From the NCBI GenBank assembly GCA_902776765.1, contig CACYRP010000004.1:20340-84339 (forward strand): a DNA stretch of 64,000 bases. The letters are read 5' to 3'. A model generated the notes under the pieces. It worked only from the letters and a program-made list of their open reading frames with translations, made no database searches and was not told the DNA's origin. The DNA is from Fibrobacter succinogenes. Its GTDB lineage: Bacteria > Fibrobacterota > Fibrobacteria > Fibrobacterales > Fibrobacteraceae. A program made the translations under genes and the position numbers. Below, one piece after another: positions 9,158-18,767 of this stretch. Each line of letters opens with the position of its first letter. The first letter of the stretch is position 1.

Positions 9158-10945
9158 TTAAACTACAAATCTAGGATAAATCCAAGAACATTCCTTAGCG
9201 AGTGTCTTCGGAAATTCGCGGAACGAACCGTTGATTTGATACGTATTGAGGCTACCTTCCACCGGCGAGAGCGACATGACACTATCGGCGCGAGCTTCAA
9301 GGTAGGGGTATTCGTTGATGTTCGTGGAAGTTACAACTGCACAGCCTGTGAGGGCGATAATCGAGTCGACCATCTGCATGAGGATCTGGTGCGGGGAACC
9401 GCTAAGTCTTGAAGATTTCGGATTGTGCAGCACAGCAGAAATCGGATCGATGACAACAACTTTGTAATTGTGGTTTTCGAGCCTTTTGGCACCTTGGATT
9501 CTTTTGGCGATAAGCTGTGCAATCTCAAGCGGGGTAAGGGCTGTTCCACGGAGGTTCAGGAAACCGAACTTGGATGTATTGGCCTGAAGCCTGCGTCTTT
9601 CGCCGAGCAAAAAGAGGCGGTTTAGGAACACGGACTTGGTGAGTTCCAAATTTATGAACAAAACATCGTTTTCGTTTGTCGTGTTGCCGAGCCAGTCTTC
9701 ACCATAGCAGATGGAAAGCGCCATGTCCATGAGGGCAAGGGATTTTCCGCTTTTGGGAGGTGCTGTGAACAAGAAAAATTCACCGGCGCGCAGAACGTTT
9801 TCGATAATGGTGGCATCTTTCTTGGGAGCGGCTTCAGAATCGCTTGCAAGTTCGATAAGCGGCTTTCCGTCGAGCGAGTATTCCGCCCATTCTTGCCATT
9901 CCGTGAAGTTCTTGGCTCCTTGTTCCAAGGCGATGAGGTACTGCTGTTTACCGTTGCGAAGCACGCCTGGCATGCGAACCATTTGGTTTGGATTGCGGTT
10001 GCCGTCATCGACTTTGAATCCTTGTGATTCAAGCGTCTGGAAAAGGAAGTTTACACGTTCGTTGTATTCTTCAAGATCATGTGCTTCGATTTTGATCCAG
10101 GCTTGTACGGAATTTGCACCCGTGTTCACGAGGGCGGCGCAGGGAAGGTTCAATGCCTTGTAATAGGCAAGCTGCTTTGCTAGCGTCATCTTCGGGTTGT
10201 CTACGACAACGTAACGGTAATGCCAGCTTTCGTCGGTGGCATCTTCGCTGCTCTTGACAGCGTTGATGGTCAAAAGCGCTCCGTCCGGGCTGTCGAGCTG
10301 CTTCATGATTTTCTTGAGCGCTTCGTCTTGCCCGATAATATTTGAAACAAGTTCACAGGAACTGTTCGGCGTGTTTGAAATCTTGAATTCTACAGTCTCG
10401 TCGGGTTTGAATGTGGCGGCGAGCAACTTTGCAAAGTCTTTGCGCCAGTCCGGAGCTGGCCACGGAATCGAGAGCGCTTCAGGGTCAATCTTGAAGTTCT
10501 GCAATAACTCCAAAGACTGGTTGTCGAGTCCAAGCGCTATCATCTGCTGCATCATGCTTGCAGATATTGGCGAGATGATGGTTTGGCCCATCGGGGCAAC
10601 GCTTGGCGCGCTCATAGCAGGGCTCATTGCGCTAGGGGCTGCACTCGGTTGTTGGGCCGCTGCAGGAGCCGGTGCCGCTGCAGCTTGTGCTGCTGCCTTT
10701 TGTTCTTCTTCGCGTTCTGTTCTCCGTTTTTCTTCAGAGAACGCATTTCGCAAAATTGTTTCTACGTCATCAGGAGAGAGACCTTCGTCTCTAGCTTTTC
10801 CGCCCAACTGGAATGAGGCGTCCATGAATGTCCAGCCTTCATCCAAGGCCGCAACGCCTGCCTTGTACAATTCCTTCTTCAGTTCGTTCGGATCGGAGAA
10901 CTTGGCTTTGATAAATTCGTTGAGAATTTTTCTTGCGTTTTCCAT
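9158..10945 (-). CDS. Primase/RepA-like AAA ATPase (PriCT-like, degenerate primase, RecA-fold ATPase)
   Basis: The product has 595 residues. I choose ATG 10945 because GGAGG lies 5 nt upstream; an in-frame ATG 12 nt earlier lacks this. Residues 1-75 resemble a PriCT-type helical domain (ASFQLGGKARDEGLSPDDVE). An Ala/Pro-rich linker follows. Residues about 190-360 resemble an archaeo-eukaryotic primase domain (LVNTGANSVQAWIKIEAHD; later NPNQMVRMPGVLRNGKQQYL), but the usual SxH reads SVQ. Residues about 380-560 are a RepA/KaiC-type ATPase with Walker A APPKSGKS and Walker B VVVIDPIS. Such proteins are usual on plasmids and phages, yet here the gene lies between thiC and a methyltransferase-like gene with no other mobile genes. 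Role unknown; DNA binding and ATP hydrolysis are likely. Confidence 0.65.
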   Translation of the reverse strand: MENARKILNEFIKAKFSDPNELKKELYKAGVAALDEGWTFMDASFQLGGKARDEGLSPDDVETILRNAFSEEKRRTEREEEQKAAAQAAAAPAPAAAQQPSAAPSAMSPAMSAPSVAPMGQTIISPISASMMQQMIALGLDNQSLELLQNFKIDPEALSIPWPAPDWRKDFAKLLAATFKPDETVEFKISNTPNSSCELVSNIIGQDEALKKIMKQLDSPDGALLTINAVKSSEDATDESWHYRYVVVDNPKMTLAKQLAYYKALNLPCAALVNTGANSVQAWIKIEAHDLEEYNERVNFLFQTLESQGFKVDDGNRNPNQMVRMPGVLRNGKQQYLIALEQGAKNFTEWQEWAEYSLDGKPLIELASDSEAAPKKDATIIENVLRAGEFFLFTAPPKSGKSLALMDMALSICYGEDWLGNTTNENDVLFINLELTKSVFLNRLFLLGERRRLQANTSKFGFLNLRGTALTPLEIAQLIAKRIQGAKRLENHNYKVVVIDPISAVLHNPKSSRLSGSPHQILMQMVDSIIALTGCAVVTSTNINEYPYLEARADSVMSLSPVEGSLNTYQINGSFREFPKTLAKECSWIYPRFVV

Positions 10946-10976
10946 AGACACCTCCAAGTTGGGCGGGTTTTATTAA

Positions 10977-10982
10977 TTATAA
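10977..10982 (-). promoter_or_regulatory. Possible -10 element between thiC and the RepA-like gene
   Basis: The minus strand reads TATAAT here, a perfect match to the sigma-70 -10 hexamer, 31 nt before the RepA-like start codon. No convincing -35 hexamer is visible 16-18 nt upstream. It could give the downstream genes a promoter independent of the riboswitch, but AT-rich gaps produce such matches by chance. Confidence 0.3.
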
Positions 10983-10990
10983 AGTTACTT

Positions 10991-12690
<1,700 letters not shown>

Positions 12691-12902
12691 TAGATAATTG
12701 GGAGGTTTGAGGTATGGGGTCAGTTGCCTTCGGCTCCTTTTGAGGGGTGAGGTGGGCGAAATAGGTTAATAAATCGTGGTTCGTGATTAGTAGAATTCAA
12801 CTAAGGTGAAGTGATGCCAAGTTTCAAGTTTCTATAGGCTTAAAGTAAACTTTGGTGTAGTATGAAGTCGAAGAACTTAAATTTGTATATTGAGCAATGT
12901 TT

Positions 12903-15900
12903 ATGCGTAAACGAATTCCCCTTTTATCCCTGATTTGTTTTTTGCTGCTCGCAATGATTGTCGCGTGCAGTATGACTGGCCGTGAACAAGCCTCTAATTG
13001 TATTTGTACAGCGGATGCTTTTGCTTTAGAATCTGCAAAGAGTAAAAATGTCTTGTTTGATTCTCGCGATTGCCAAAAGTACAAGACCGTAAAAATTGGC
13101 AAGCAAACTTGGATGGCCGAGAATCTGAATTATAAGATGCCAAATAGTTATTGCTATGGAGAAAATGCAGAAAATTGCGTAAAGTATGGGCGACTTTATA
13201 CGTGGGACGCTGCAAAAGAGGCTTGCCCGGCTGGTTGGCATTTACCGTCTCAAGCAGAACTGGTTACTTTATTCTATACGTCGGGTGGCCAAATGTCCGC
13301 GGGTAGAAAGTTGAAGTCTTCAGGTGGTTGGAATAATTGTGAAAACAAAGTTGGAAATGGGTTGGATAGTTATGGCTTTGCGGCTCTTCCTGCAGGAATT
13401 AGGTATAGGGATGACGATTATAATATTGAGGGCTATTACGGTTTTTTCTGGAGTTCTACGGAAAATACTCTTGACAGTGCTTACAGCATGTACATGTATT
13501 GCAATGCCGACAATGTCGATTTATTTGGTGACAACAAAAATCGTGCGCTTTCAGTCCGTTGTATCAAGGATGAAGTTCCCGACACGATAAGCTTTCCTCG
13601 GATTAGTTCTTGTGAAAATCCCTCTGAACCTCAGCAAAATGATTTTATCACAGACTCTCGTGACGGTCAAACTTACAAGATTGAACGAATTGGCTCGCAA
13701 AAATGGATGGCCCAAAATCTTAACTACGAAACTCCAAATAGTTATTGCTACAACGATTCTACTGAAAATTGTGCCAAGTATGGGCGGCTTTACACGTGGT
13801 CAGCCGCAATGGACAGCGTGGGAATTTATGCCTCAACAGGTAAGGAATGCGGAAAAGACAAGGATTGCCATTTCATGATTTATCCGGTGCGAGGAATTTG
13901 TCCCGATGGCTTTCATTTGCCGACTCAAACAGAATGGAATACTTTGATTTCTGCGGGTTATCGAATTTTTGTAGATTCTTCTGGTTTTGAAGCGAGTTAT
14001 GGCGGCTTTCGGCATTTTGATGGTGGTTATATTTTTTCAAATAAAAATGCATATTATTGGACTTCTGCAGAGCATGATGCCGGTAAAGCATATTACACGA
14101 AATTGGGGCGTCGGAACTGGGAAACGAGCATTGGCACCTACGAAAAGAATTATGCGTATTCTGTTCGTTGTGTTCAAGATGAATCCATGGAATCTGATAG
14201 CTTGATCAAATCTGCTGGCAAATTTGATGGGGAACCTTCTTTGATTGTTATTCCTGCATCGAATACGGTTAAAGGCTTATTTACGGATTCTCGAGATGGA
14301 AAAAAATATAAGACGGTGACGATCGGCTCACAGACTTGGATGGCGGAAAATCTCAACTACAAAATGGAAAATAGTCATTGCCTTGATGATAAAGCACGTA
14401 AGTGCGAAAAATATGGTCGCCTTTATGAATGGGCTGCGGCGAGAAATGCTTGCCCTGCAGGCTGGCGTTTACCAACGAAAAAGGAATGGAATATTCTTGT
14501 TTCGTCAATAGGAGGTCCTTCTTTGGCGGGATTGAAATTTAGGACATCTAGTGGTTGGTGTAATCATGGAATTACTGAAACTATTTATGGGGAATCTACG
14601 ATTGATTTTCGGTGCGAAAACAGCTGTTGTCATACAAATGGGACTGATTTATACGGATTCTCCGTGCTCCCTGCAAGCTCATGGGATGACTCGCGATGGA
14701 ATGCAGAAGGGTATACAACGTTCTTTTGGAGTGCTACGGAACATGGAACAGACAACGCGGTAAGCGTAATCTTGTCTGGTGATGACAACGACATAGCGTT
14801 CAGTGGTTATGAAAAAAGTAAAGGCTTTTCTGTTCGCTGCATCTTGGATTCTATAGTCTCTCCTTCGGCATTTTCTGTTCAAAAGCCTGTAATTTCTGAT
14901 TCGGTACAGTCGCCCCAGACTGCTGTTGTTCCCGATGATAGTCGTAGTTCGACGGGGATGGCAGGGAATCTCCTAACAGATACTCGTGACGGACTAACTT
15001 ACAAGACTGTGACGATTGGTGACCAAACTTGGATGGCCGAAAATCTCAACTATAATTCATCAGAAAGTCACTGCTACAACGATTCTCTTGAAAATTGCGC
15101 TAAATATGGTCGCCTTTACACATGGGCTAGTGCTGAGAAAGCGTGCCCGGTTGGTTGGCATCTTCCTTCACTTACCGAATGGGATACTTTAGTTTATTCT
15201 GTGGGAGGGGCTTTGACTGCTGGGAAAGTGCTTAAATCAACGGAGGGCTGGTATGGGCACGGGAATGGTGTTGATGGTTATGGCTTTTCTGCTTTACCCG
15301 TTGGCATCCGGTTTAGTTATGGGGCTTTCGATATTTTTGGACGTCACACGTATTTTTGGAGTTCTACAGAGCATGGTGATAATGAAGCGTATGGACTTAA
15401 TTTGTACTACTATGGCGATTATGATGATTATGTCAGAGAAAAAGGAGTGACTGGTTTTGTTTCATATTACTCTAGTGAACGTGTAAAACTAGTTTACGAT
15501 TATAAAATCAATGCGGCTCCGGTTCGTTGTATCAAGAATGCGAAATCCAAATCGTCTCGCTTGACTCGAACTAGTTCTCAGGAAAAAAGCCCGGCACAGA
15601 ATAGGAAGAATGTTTTTACAGATTCTCGTGACAATCGAACTTACAGGACAGTGTCTATTGGCAATCAGGTTTGGATGGCTGAAAATTTAAAATTCAAGAC
15701 TCCTAATAGTTATTGTTACGAAGATAAGCCATTTAATTGCGCTAAATATGGTCGTCTTTACACGTGGACTGAGGCAATGGGAGGTGAGGATAGTTTTCTG
15801 ATTTATCCGATACAAGGTGTATGCCCTGCTGGCTTTCACTTGCCAACGCAAACAGAATGGCGAGCGTTGGTCGCTTCTGTTGGAGGCATTGTTTTAGCGG

Positions 15901-16934
15901 GTAGAAAACTTAAAGCTGTTTCTGGTTGGGCGAATTATTGGCCCGATGCAAAACTGGGTACGGATGATTATGACTTTTCGGCACTTCCTGCTGGTAAAAA
16001 AGATGAAAATGGAAAATACGTTGGCGAAAGCTATGATGCGTATTTCTGGGGTGCCACAGGGTTTAATGGTAAAGATTCGTATTACCTAAATTTGTATTTC
16101 GGACAAGAAAATATTTACCAAGGTTTTGTTAAGAGAAATGAGGCCATGTCTGTCCGTTGTGTTAAAGATGAGGCATCGGAAATTTCTGGTATTGGAGACT
16201 CGTCGTCTTTTGCATCTTCAGATAAATCCTTGTTCTTGTCGTCTTTGCCCAAAGAAACCTTTACGGACTCTCGCGATGGAAAAATCTATGGCATTGTGAC
16301 TATAGGCTATCAGACTTGGATGTCTGAAAATTTGAATTTTCAAGCGGCAAACAGTTATTGTTACAAGGATAATCCTGACAATTGCGCAACATACGGTCGC
16401 CTTTATACATGGTCAGCTGCGATGGATAGTATTGGCGATTTTTCTCAACATGGTAAGGGTTGTGGTGATGGTAAATCCTGTAACCCGTCTTACCCGGTGC
16501 GAGGTATATGCCCTGAAGGATTTCATCTTCCAACGGCTGAAGAATTTAAAACTTTGTATGCCTTTGCCGGAGGAGAACATTCGGCTGGAAAAAGACTTAA
16601 GTCTAGAAGCGATTGGTCCGGTTGGTCCACCTGCCGTTGGGCAGGCAGATTTTCTTGTAAAACGTCTGAAAGTGGCAATGGTACAGATGATTATGGATTT
16701 ACTATGCTACCTGCAGGACGATGGTTTGGAAGTTTTAAATACCTACACGATGAGGCGTTTTTTTGGACATCGGAGGCGTATAGCTCTGGTAATGGATCTA
16801 CGGAGTACATCTTGGGTAATGCTTATGCGACTTATTTGAAATACGATAGTTTTATGAATATGGATAATAAAGGCCCCTATGTGAAAGCATTTCAAAAGTC
16901 GAATGGATTTTCAGTCCGCTGCGTGAAGGATTGA
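12903..16934 (+). CDS. Lipoprotein with six Fib_succ_major domains
   Basis: The product has 1343 residues from ATG 12903 (MRKRIPLL...); an ATG 6 nt earlier is also possible. A lipoprotein signal ends AMIVAC, so the protein is probably membrane-anchored and may be surface-exposed. Six units of 175-225 residues follow. Each opens with a TDSRDGxxYKTVxIGxQxWMAENLNY-like stretch, continues through NCAKYGRLYTW, CPAGWHLPTxxEW, a GW...G.YGFSALPAG section and FWSSTE, and closes with SVRCVKD. This is the Fibrobacter succinogenes major paralogous domain (TIGR02145 type), related to formylglycine-generating-enzyme/C-type-lectin folds. Short Ser-rich linkers join the units. Function is unproven; binding of carbohydrate or protein at the surface is inference. 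The gene stands alone, divergent from thiC. Confidence 0.9.
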   Translation: MRKRIPLLSLICFLLLAMIVACSMTGREQASNCICTADAFALESAKSKNVLFDSRDCQKYKTVKIGKQTWMAENLNYKMPNSYCYGENAENCVKYGRLYTWDAAKEACPAGWHLPSQAELVTLFYTSGGQMSAGRKLKSSGGWNNCENKVGNGLDSYGFAALPAGIRYRDDDYNIEGYYGFFWSSTENTLDSAYSMYMYCNADNVDLFGDNKNRALSVRCIKDEVPDTISFPRISSCENPSEPQQNDFITDSRDGQTYKIERIGSQKWMAQNLNYETPNSYCYNDSTENCAKYGRLYTWSAAMDSVGIYASTGKECGKDKDCHFMIYPVRGICPDGFHLPTQTEWNTLISAGYRIFVDSSGFEASYGGFRHFDGGYIFSNKNAYYWTSAEHDAGKAYYTKLGRRNWETSIGTYEKNYAYSVRCVQDESMESDSLIKSAGKFDGEPSLIVIPASNTVKGLFTDSRDGKKYKTVTIGSQTWMAENLNYKMENSHCLDDKARKCEKYGRLYEWAAARNACPAGWRLPTKKEWNILVSSIGGPSLAGLKFRTSSGWCNHGITETIYGESTIDFRCENSCCHTNGTDLYGFSVLPASSWDDSRWNAEGYTTFFWSATEHGTDNAVSVILSGDDNDIAFSGYEKSKGFSVRCILDSIVSPSAFSVQKPVISDSVQSPQTAVVPDDSRSSTGMAGNLLTDTRDGLTYKTVTIGDQTWMAENLNYNSSESHCYNDSLENCAKYGRLYTWASAEKACPVGWHLPSLTEWDTLVYSVGGALTAGKVLKSTEGWYGHGNGVDGYGFSALPVGIRFSYGAFDIFGRHTYFWSSTEHGDNEAYGLNLYYYGDYDDYVREKGVTGFVSYYSSERVKLVYDYKINAAPVRCIKNAKSKSSRLTRTSSQEKSPAQNRKNVFTDSRDNRTYRTVSIGNQVWMAENLKFKTPNSYCYEDKPFNCAKYGRLYTWTEAMGGEDSFLIYPIQGVCPAGFHLPTQTEWRALVASVGGIVLAGRKLKAVSGWANYWPDAKLGTDDYDFSALPAGKKDENGKYVGESYDAYFWGATGFNGKDSYYLNLYFGQENIYQGFVKRNEAMSVRCVKDEASEISGIGDSSSFASSDKSLFLSSLPKETFTDSRDGKIYGIVTIGYQTWMSENLNFQAANSYCYKDNPDNCATYGRLYTWSAAMDSIGDFSQHGKGCGDGKSCNPSYPVRGICPEGFHLPTAEEFKTLYAFAGGEHSAGKRLKSRSDWSGWSTCRWAGRFSCKTSESGNGTDDYGFTMLPAGRWFGSFKYLHDEAFFWTSEAYSSGNGSTEYILGNAYATYLKYDSFMNMDNKGPYVKAFQKSNGFSVRCVKD
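13050..16931 (+). repeat. Six imperfect tandem coding repeats (Fib_succ_major units)
   Basis: Approximate unit limits are 13050-13570, 13645-14180, 14278-14850, 14973-15540, 15610-16170 and 16258-16931. Units 2 and 6 carry an insertion around AMDSxGxxxxxGKxCG, and unit 3 has an extra Cys-rich loop (FRCENSCCH). The DNA itself has diverged well beyond recent duplication. Confidence 0.85.
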
Positions 16935-16965
16935 TTTAGACGAAGGGTGATGAGAAAATTTATAT

Positions 16966-17898
16966 TCAGTTTTTTTTGATTATATCACGATGCTCAAAAT
17001 CGATTTGGGCGAGGATGACTGCGGTAAACATTAAAATGCAGCCGATTCCTTCTTGAATTGTGAAACGTTCTCCCAGAACAGCCCATCCAGAAATAACGGA
17101 AAATACAGATTCAAGGCTCATCAATAGCGATGCTAGGGTGGGCCTAATTTTATTTTGGGCGATAATTTGCAATGTGAACGCTACACAGCTCGAAAGAATC
17201 GCGGCATACAAAAGCGGAATCCACGGCTTGAAATGCGAATAAACATCGGCAATGTTACCAAAGCCCGCGAAACTCCCTTTCAAGTCGACAAAGAACATCG
17301 GGAAAATCGAAAGCGTTGCGACTACGAGAAACTGGATGGCTGAAAGCCTTATATTGTCAACGTGCGTGCCGAACCTGTCGACGACCATGATGTGGCTTGC
17401 AAAAGCGAGCGCGCACAAGAGCAAAATCGTATCGGAAATCTCGATCGAAAAATCGCCCTTGATGCAGAGCAGGTAAAGCCCCACGACCGTAATGGCGACG
17501 CAAAGCCAAATTTTGGGAGAAATTTTTTTGCCGAAAAACAGGCTCAGAATCGGAACGAATATGATATAGCATGTCGTGAGGAATCCCGCCTTTCCGGCAG
17601 AACAGCCAAGGTAAAGCCCTGTCTGCTGCAAGTTCATCGCAAAGAAAAGTGCAATTCCGCAGAGCACTCCTGCTTTCCAAAGTTTGCACTTGTCTTCCTT
17701 GTTCTTGGGGCGCCTTGGATTTTTACCAAGTTTATCCAAAATGTTAGCGAGGGCGAAAAGGACACCCGTCGCAATGAAATTCCGCATGCATACGAATGCA
17801 AACGGCCCCACGTCGTTCCCTTCGATTTGAGCGACAAAGGTGGATCCCCAAAGGAATGCCGCCAGAACCAATAAAAAGCTATATCCGAAATTTGCCAT
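16966..17898 (-). CDS. EamA/DMT-family membrane transporter
   Basis: The product has 310 residues with about ten hydrophobic helices in two EamA halves, for example FLLVLAAFLWGSTFVAQ at the N-terminus and ILSSCVAFTLQIIAQNKIRPT with SLESVFSVISGWAVLGE in the second half. These are hallmarks of drug/metabolite transporters of the RhaT/EamA type, which export or import small metabolites across the inner membrane. Length is normal. Start ATG at 17898. It converges with the Fib_succ_major gene and is followed upstream by the toxin gene 27 nt away. The substrate cannot be predicted. Confidence 0.9.
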   Translation of the reverse strand: MANFGYSFLLVLAAFLWGSTFVAQIEGNDVGPFAFVCMRNFIATGVLFALANILDKLGKNPRRPKNKEDKCKLWKAGVLCGIALFFAMNLQQTGLYLGCSAGKAGFLTTCYIIFVPILSLFFGKKISPKIWLCVAITVVGLYLLCIKGDFSIEISDTILLLCALAFASHIMVVDRFGTHVDNIRLSAIQFLVVATLSIFPMFFVDLKGSFAGFGNIADVYSHFKPWIPLLYAAILSSCVAFTLQIIAQNKIRPTLASLLMSLESVFSVISGWAVLGERFTIQEGIGCILMFTAVILAQIDFEHRDIIKKN

Positions 17899-17925
17899 TC
17901 TAGTGTAAAAATAGAAAAGCTTTTT

Positions 17926-18351
17926 TCATTTTTTTAGTAAGCTTTCTTGTTCTAGTATTGTTGAAAATTCTTGGATTCTTTTTACTACAAGTTTTGGAAA
18001 ATCAATTTGCTTCAAAACATCGAAATGCGAATCGTTGGATACGATGTATGTTGCGTTGCCGGCGATTGCGCAATCAACGAACTTATTGTCATCGGGATCG
18101 TTAGTTATTAGGTTAAAACGATAAAACGGTTCTATAAGTTCGACTGTTGGAGCGTTTAACAGTGTCTGAACAACATTTGATGCAATTACGGAATTCGTAC
18201 TTTGAGTAAGAATCTCTTCATACTCTTCGAGTATCTCGTTTGACACGCAAAGAGTGTATTTACCCTGCTGCAAACCTTTCCATACATTGAAGTACGCGCC
18301 CCTTCTAGATAGGGACGCTAGCAGGCAATTTGTATCGAGAACTATTCTCAT
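17926..18351 (-). CDS. PIN-domain toxin (VapC-like, COG1569 type)
   Basis: The product has 141 residues. The PIN fold's acidic residues are visible: Asp6 in MRIVLDTNCLLAS, Glu in SNEILEEYEEIL, Asp in NDPDDNKFVDCA and Asp in YIVSNDSHF. These would bind Mg2+ or Mn2+ for RNA cleavage. The start ATG overlaps the stop of the upstream 73-residue gene by 4 nt (ATGA), the standard antitoxin-toxin arrangement. The N-terminal LDTNCLLASLSRRG and overall length match the PIN_3 / COG1569 subfamily of putative type II toxins. The RNA target is unknown. Confidence 0.88.
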   Translation of the reverse strand: MRIVLDTNCLLASLSRRGAYFNVWKGLQQGKYTLCVSNEILEEYEEILTQSTNSVIASNVVQTLLNAPTVELIEPFYRFNLITNDPDDNKFVDCAIAGNATYIVSNDSHFDVLKQIDFPKLVVKRIQEFSTILEQESLLKK

Positions 18352-18569
18352 TTTGCTTTATAGGGAGTACGGAGGTGTTCTTTTAGGACGTTCTCGTTTT
18401 TTTGATTGTTCCAATCGCCAGATTCCCACAAGGCATCCATATCGTCCTCGACGCGTTTGGCGAAAATTTCCATCAATGCTGTACGGATTTCTGCCAAAGC
18501 CTTTGAATCTTTGGCAAAGGAGAACATCTTTAATAGATGTAATTGCGTTGGATTCAGTGTGGATTCCAT
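18348..18569 (-). CDS. Antitoxin partner of the PIN toxin
   Basis: The product has 73 residues from ATG 18569, which has GGAG 5 nt upstream. A longer open frame exists, but its first codons overlap the promoter-like region. The peptide is helical and charged (LLKMFSFAKDSKALAEIRTA ... FAKRVEDDMDALWESG). It is like the short antitoxins that precede COG1569 PIN toxins, including the DALW segment common in these. No clear DNA-binding domain is visible, although an imperfect palindrome sits just upstream. Its 4-nt overlap with the toxin gives coupled translation. Confidence 0.8.
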   Translation of the reverse strand: MESTLNPTQLHLLKMFSFAKDSKALAEIRTALMEIFAKRVEDDMDALWESGDWNNQKNENVLKEHLRTPYKAK

Positions 18570-18597
18570 AAGAACTCCATTTGTTGATTTGTTTCTA

Positions 18598-18623
18598 TTC
18601 CAATATACATTTTTTATATGGAA
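18598..18623. promoter_or_regulatory. Imperfect palindrome upstream of the toxin-antitoxin operon
   Basis: The sequence TTCCAATATA, then an A/T spacer, then TATATGGAA forms a near-perfect inverted repeat 29 nt before the antitoxin ATG. The position suits an autoregulatory operator overlapping the promoter. Seen in sequence; the role is inference. Confidence 0.45.
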
Positions 18624-18695
18624 TCGCAAGCTGAATGCTGATGGTGGAGTATTCTTAAAAAACATGCCTCTATAACCTTATATTGCCACTATTTC

Positions 18696-18723
18696 CTCTC
18701 GTCTCTCGTCTCTCGTCTCTCGT
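18696..18723. repeat. Four tandem copies of the 7-mer CTCTCGT
   Basis: Four perfect copies occur in the glnS leader, 45-72 nt before its start codon. Related GACGAGA/GACGAAA words recur in the gaps at 45741-45785 and 52290-52335, so this may be a dispersed intergenic repeat of the genome. Confidence 0.8.
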
Positions 18724-18767
18724 CTATTTTCTAAATTTCCCTCGTAAAATTTTAAAAGGACCCATTT

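Noticed and set aside
9158..10945. Plasmid or phage integration around the RepA-like gene
   Set aside because: No integrase, attachment repeats or structural genes; neighbours are chromosomal and co-directional.
13050..16931. Possible recent DNA tandem duplication in the Fib_succ_major gene
   Set aside because: Units are similar as protein but the DNA has drifted, so this is old domain repetition, not an active repeat array.
18696..18723. CRISPR-like array
   Set aside because: The unit is 7 bp without spacers.
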